Assembly (NCBI GenBank): GCA_934726455.1
Contig: CAKVDS010000020.1
Span: forward strand, 1-38,759
DNA: 38,759 nt
Reading direction: 5' to 3'
Source of the DNA: an uncultured Bacteroidales bacterium
GTDB lineage: Bacteria; Bacteroidota; Bacteroidia; Bacteroidales; UBA932
Positions 38,201-38,759 of the stretch are shown piece after piece (positions within the stretch are counted from its first letter, which is position 1; each line of letters begins with the position of its first letter). Both the position numbers and the translations under genes were made by a program. Below the pieces are notes generated by a model. The model saw only the letters and a list, made by a program, of their open reading frames with translations, made no database searches and was not told where the DNA came from.

Positions 38201-38516
38201 CGGTCCGGTCATCTTCAAGCGTGATCAGGAGGGATTTCACGTCATCTCCGACAGACACATCCTGGCTGACATACCCTATACAGGACACTTTGAGCACAGA
38301 ACCGGATGAAACGCCTTCAAGGGAGAAATTTCCGTCAAGATCGGTTATGACTCCGTTGTTGGTGCCATCCACGAGGACATAGGCACCGATGACAGGAATT
38401 CCTGATCCGTCCACTACCTTTCCGCCCAGATGTCCGCCCTGCGCAGCCGCAAGAAGCGGCGCACAAAAGAAGATCATTGTCAACAATGCTCTTCCAACTT
38501 TTTTGATTGAATCCAT
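35265..38516 (-). CDS. SusC/RagA-family TonB-dependent glycan transporter
   Basis: This is the outer-membrane beta-barrel that imports oligosaccharides with energy from TonB. From the ATG at 38516 it has 1083 residues; an upstream in-frame TTG lies in the leader inverted repeat region and is less likely. It has a signal peptide ending near AAAQ (26), a carboxypeptidase-D-like regulatory domain (about 28-105), the SusC signature region with AVVVGYG (110-116), a plug domain with LFVVDGI and DIEKIDILKDASSTAIYGSRATNG, and a long barrel ending in FGVNVKF, with the terminal phenylalanine expected for barrel assembly. It is the first gene of the locus, followed by its SusD partner. A 51-bp inverted repeat precedes it. 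Confidence 0.96.
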   Translation of the reverse strand: MDSIKKVGRALLTMIFFCAPLLAAAQGGHLGGKVVDGSGIPVIGAYVLVDGTNNGVITDLDGNFSLEGVSSGSVLKVSCIGYVSQDVSVGDDVKSLLITLEDDRTALDEAVVVGYGVQKKSDLTGSIGSVSDSKLTTKGTSTVMESLQGQVAGVDISQSSSRAGESFSIAIRGKSTLGSSTQPLFVVDGIICDDINFINPFDIEKIDILKDASSTAIYGSRATNGVVIVTTKQAKAGNDKVSVSYDGYVGYKSVARMPDFMDADTWLEYRYMRYATPVKNAQIIDGRLPLEITKTNMKACWNKNAPKMKEQFINKEYTDWMDLMLKDGIQQNHFVQAAGTGKNTSYRIGAGYQQEDGVMGDSMKRYNIKLSIDGKLTRTITAGASANLVAYEFDYGSKKAVQTSFRSNGFWLPYNTATGELNYMPGKDLVPGQEKSEAYPAGFTSTVSPLMDAMNSQDKTRGYRALASLYLQYKPTDALIFKTSFYPTLSTSRRGEYYGGLTEMQSGTYNAKTNPTGDAKATVTRDESFSYTWDTQANYIKNFGADHSVNLMALMSVYSTEAERYKLSALNVTAGTMWYNLASAASGYSDVGSSYGKATMLSYALRANYSYKGKYLLTLSNRWDGSSKFQKGHRWGMFPSAALAWRISEEQFVKNSLPWMDDLKLRLSYGMTGNNASVGNYETIFLADQLYYSGFGKGYGPGIANELLSWETTAEFNTGLDFSFLRGRISGTVDWYSKTSNDLLMDMKLLYEQGSSSGSMTANVGKVNNRGVEFMLKGVILETRDLHWDVSLSFAKNRNSILELQGKKEDMRSERWFIGQPIDVAYDLKQTGICTREKANELVTIDGVTKKNSEWYGYFEGCMTYEDLNHDGKINDDDRQILGHAMPEWTGNLSTSFSWGNWDFSMTLNTKQGQLVYSPFMEEFTNYSDRGRTKLNMDFYIPEGAPIFNYSWDGRDPQTVTSDPDVRAAETKPGSYPYPFDGAAYNYGGGNGWYTGKNKEFQSNCYVDASFVKIKTICLGYTLPRNFTEKVGIGSMRVYANVLNPFTFTSYKGFDPEWADAEISDGRGGPSSVTWQFGVNVKF

Positions 38517-38528
38517 AAGTGCTATCAA

Positions 38529-38579
38529 TTATCTGGTAATTATTGCTTTTGAAATTGCATCGCAATAATAGCCTGATAA
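38529..38579. promoter_or_regulatory. 51-bp imperfect inverted repeat upstream of susC
   Basis: The left arm TTATCTGGTAATTATTGC (38529-38546) and the right arm GCAATAATAGCCTGATAA (38562-38579) pair at 15 of 18 positions around a 15-nt spacer; the inner 8 bp are perfect. It ends 12 bp before the susC ATG. It could be a two-fold operator for the HTCS or a hairpin in the susC leader. I found no good -7 box nearby that would fix the transcription start. Confidence 0.5.
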
Positions 38580-38684
38580 GAATTCAGACACTTGGATTAT
38601 CTTCCGTTTTTCCTGTAAAAATCGTCACATTTCTCGCGGATCGGATGATACGGGTGCTCAGCGGCTCCATCACATAGGACAAAG
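38580..38684. other. Non-coding stretch before susC
   Basis: This lies between the susC leader repeat and the palindromic element. I see no gene, no TAnnTTTG box on the minus strand and no repeat. It probably contains the susC promoter, in a form not recognisable by consensus. Confidence 0.3.
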
Positions 38685-38759
38685 TCCGTACATACAGGAC
38701 AGGGGAGGGGCTCCACGGGCTCAAAACAAAATATCGCCCGTGGAGCCCCTGTCCTGTAG
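38685..38759 (-). repeat. Palindromic intergenic element, copy 2, cut at window end
   Basis: The loop TCAAAACAAAATATC (38721-38735) is the exact reverse complement of the copy 1 loop, so this copy is inverted. The 15-bp inner stem (38706-38720 with 38736-38750) is perfect. The outer CAGGACA/TGTCCTG arms then pair after a 5-nt bulge (GGGGA) on the left side. The left flank has TCCGTA, matching TACGGA outside copy 1. The window stops just after the right arm, so the outer right flank is missing. Confidence 0.85.

Noticed and set aside
1..38759. CRISPR array, prophage, insertion sequence or RNA genes
   Set aside because: I looked for regular spaced repeats, integrase or transposase motifs and tRNA/rRNA-like sequence and saw none. 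The only repeats are the palindromic elements and the short regulatory repeats listed.

Overview
The window looks like a chromosomal segment of a fairly GC-rich member of the Bacteroidales. The support is a SusC/SusD pair, a one-protein hybrid two-component regulator with a beta-propeller sensor, Bacteroidetes-type -7 boxes (TAnnTTTG) before several genes, and a division/cell-wall (dcw) cluster in the order usual for the phylum, without murF, murB or ddl. I cannot name a genus from sequence alone.

Layout. (1) 1-8075, minus strand: a compact operon read as alr (alanine racemase), an exported C1B papain-like aminopeptidase, addB and addA. AddA/AddB form the helicase-nuclease for double-strand break repair. 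addA runs off the left edge, apparently missing only its last residues. (2) 8076-8207: a divergent control region with a -7 box and a perfect 19-bp palindrome at the alr start, four 10-bp tandem repeats of the kind MraZ binds, and a -7 box for mraZ. (3) 8208-24645, plus strand: mraZ-rsmH-ftsL-ftsI-murE-mraY-murD-ftsW-murG-murC-ftsQ-ftsA-ftsZ-gltX. Most junctions are 1-22 nt overlaps, many of them ATGA, so this is a tightly coupled unit that makes lipid II, polymerises it at the septum and builds the Z ring. Glutamyl-tRNA synthetase is coupled to the end of ftsZ. (4) 24752-38516, minus strand: a six-gene polysaccharide utilisation locus (PUL) read as susC, susD, GH28, HTCS regulator, second GH28, serine-type sulfatase. 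The content suggests a galacturonan-like glycan that carries sulfate, imported by SusCD and sensed by the HTCS.

The most striking signals are non-coding. Two copies of an approximately 80-bp palindromic element (24659-24743 and 38685-38759) bracket the PUL in opposite orientation. They share an identical 15-nt loop, identical outer stem sequence, and inner stems that differ by compensatory base-pair changes. The second copy is cut by the right edge of the window. A separate 51-bp imperfect inverted repeat lies 12 bp before the susC start codon and is a candidate operator or leader hairpin. The 4-repeat MraZ box and the palindrome over the alr start are also clear. The window has no tRNA, rRNA, CRISPR array, transposase or phage gene that I can see.
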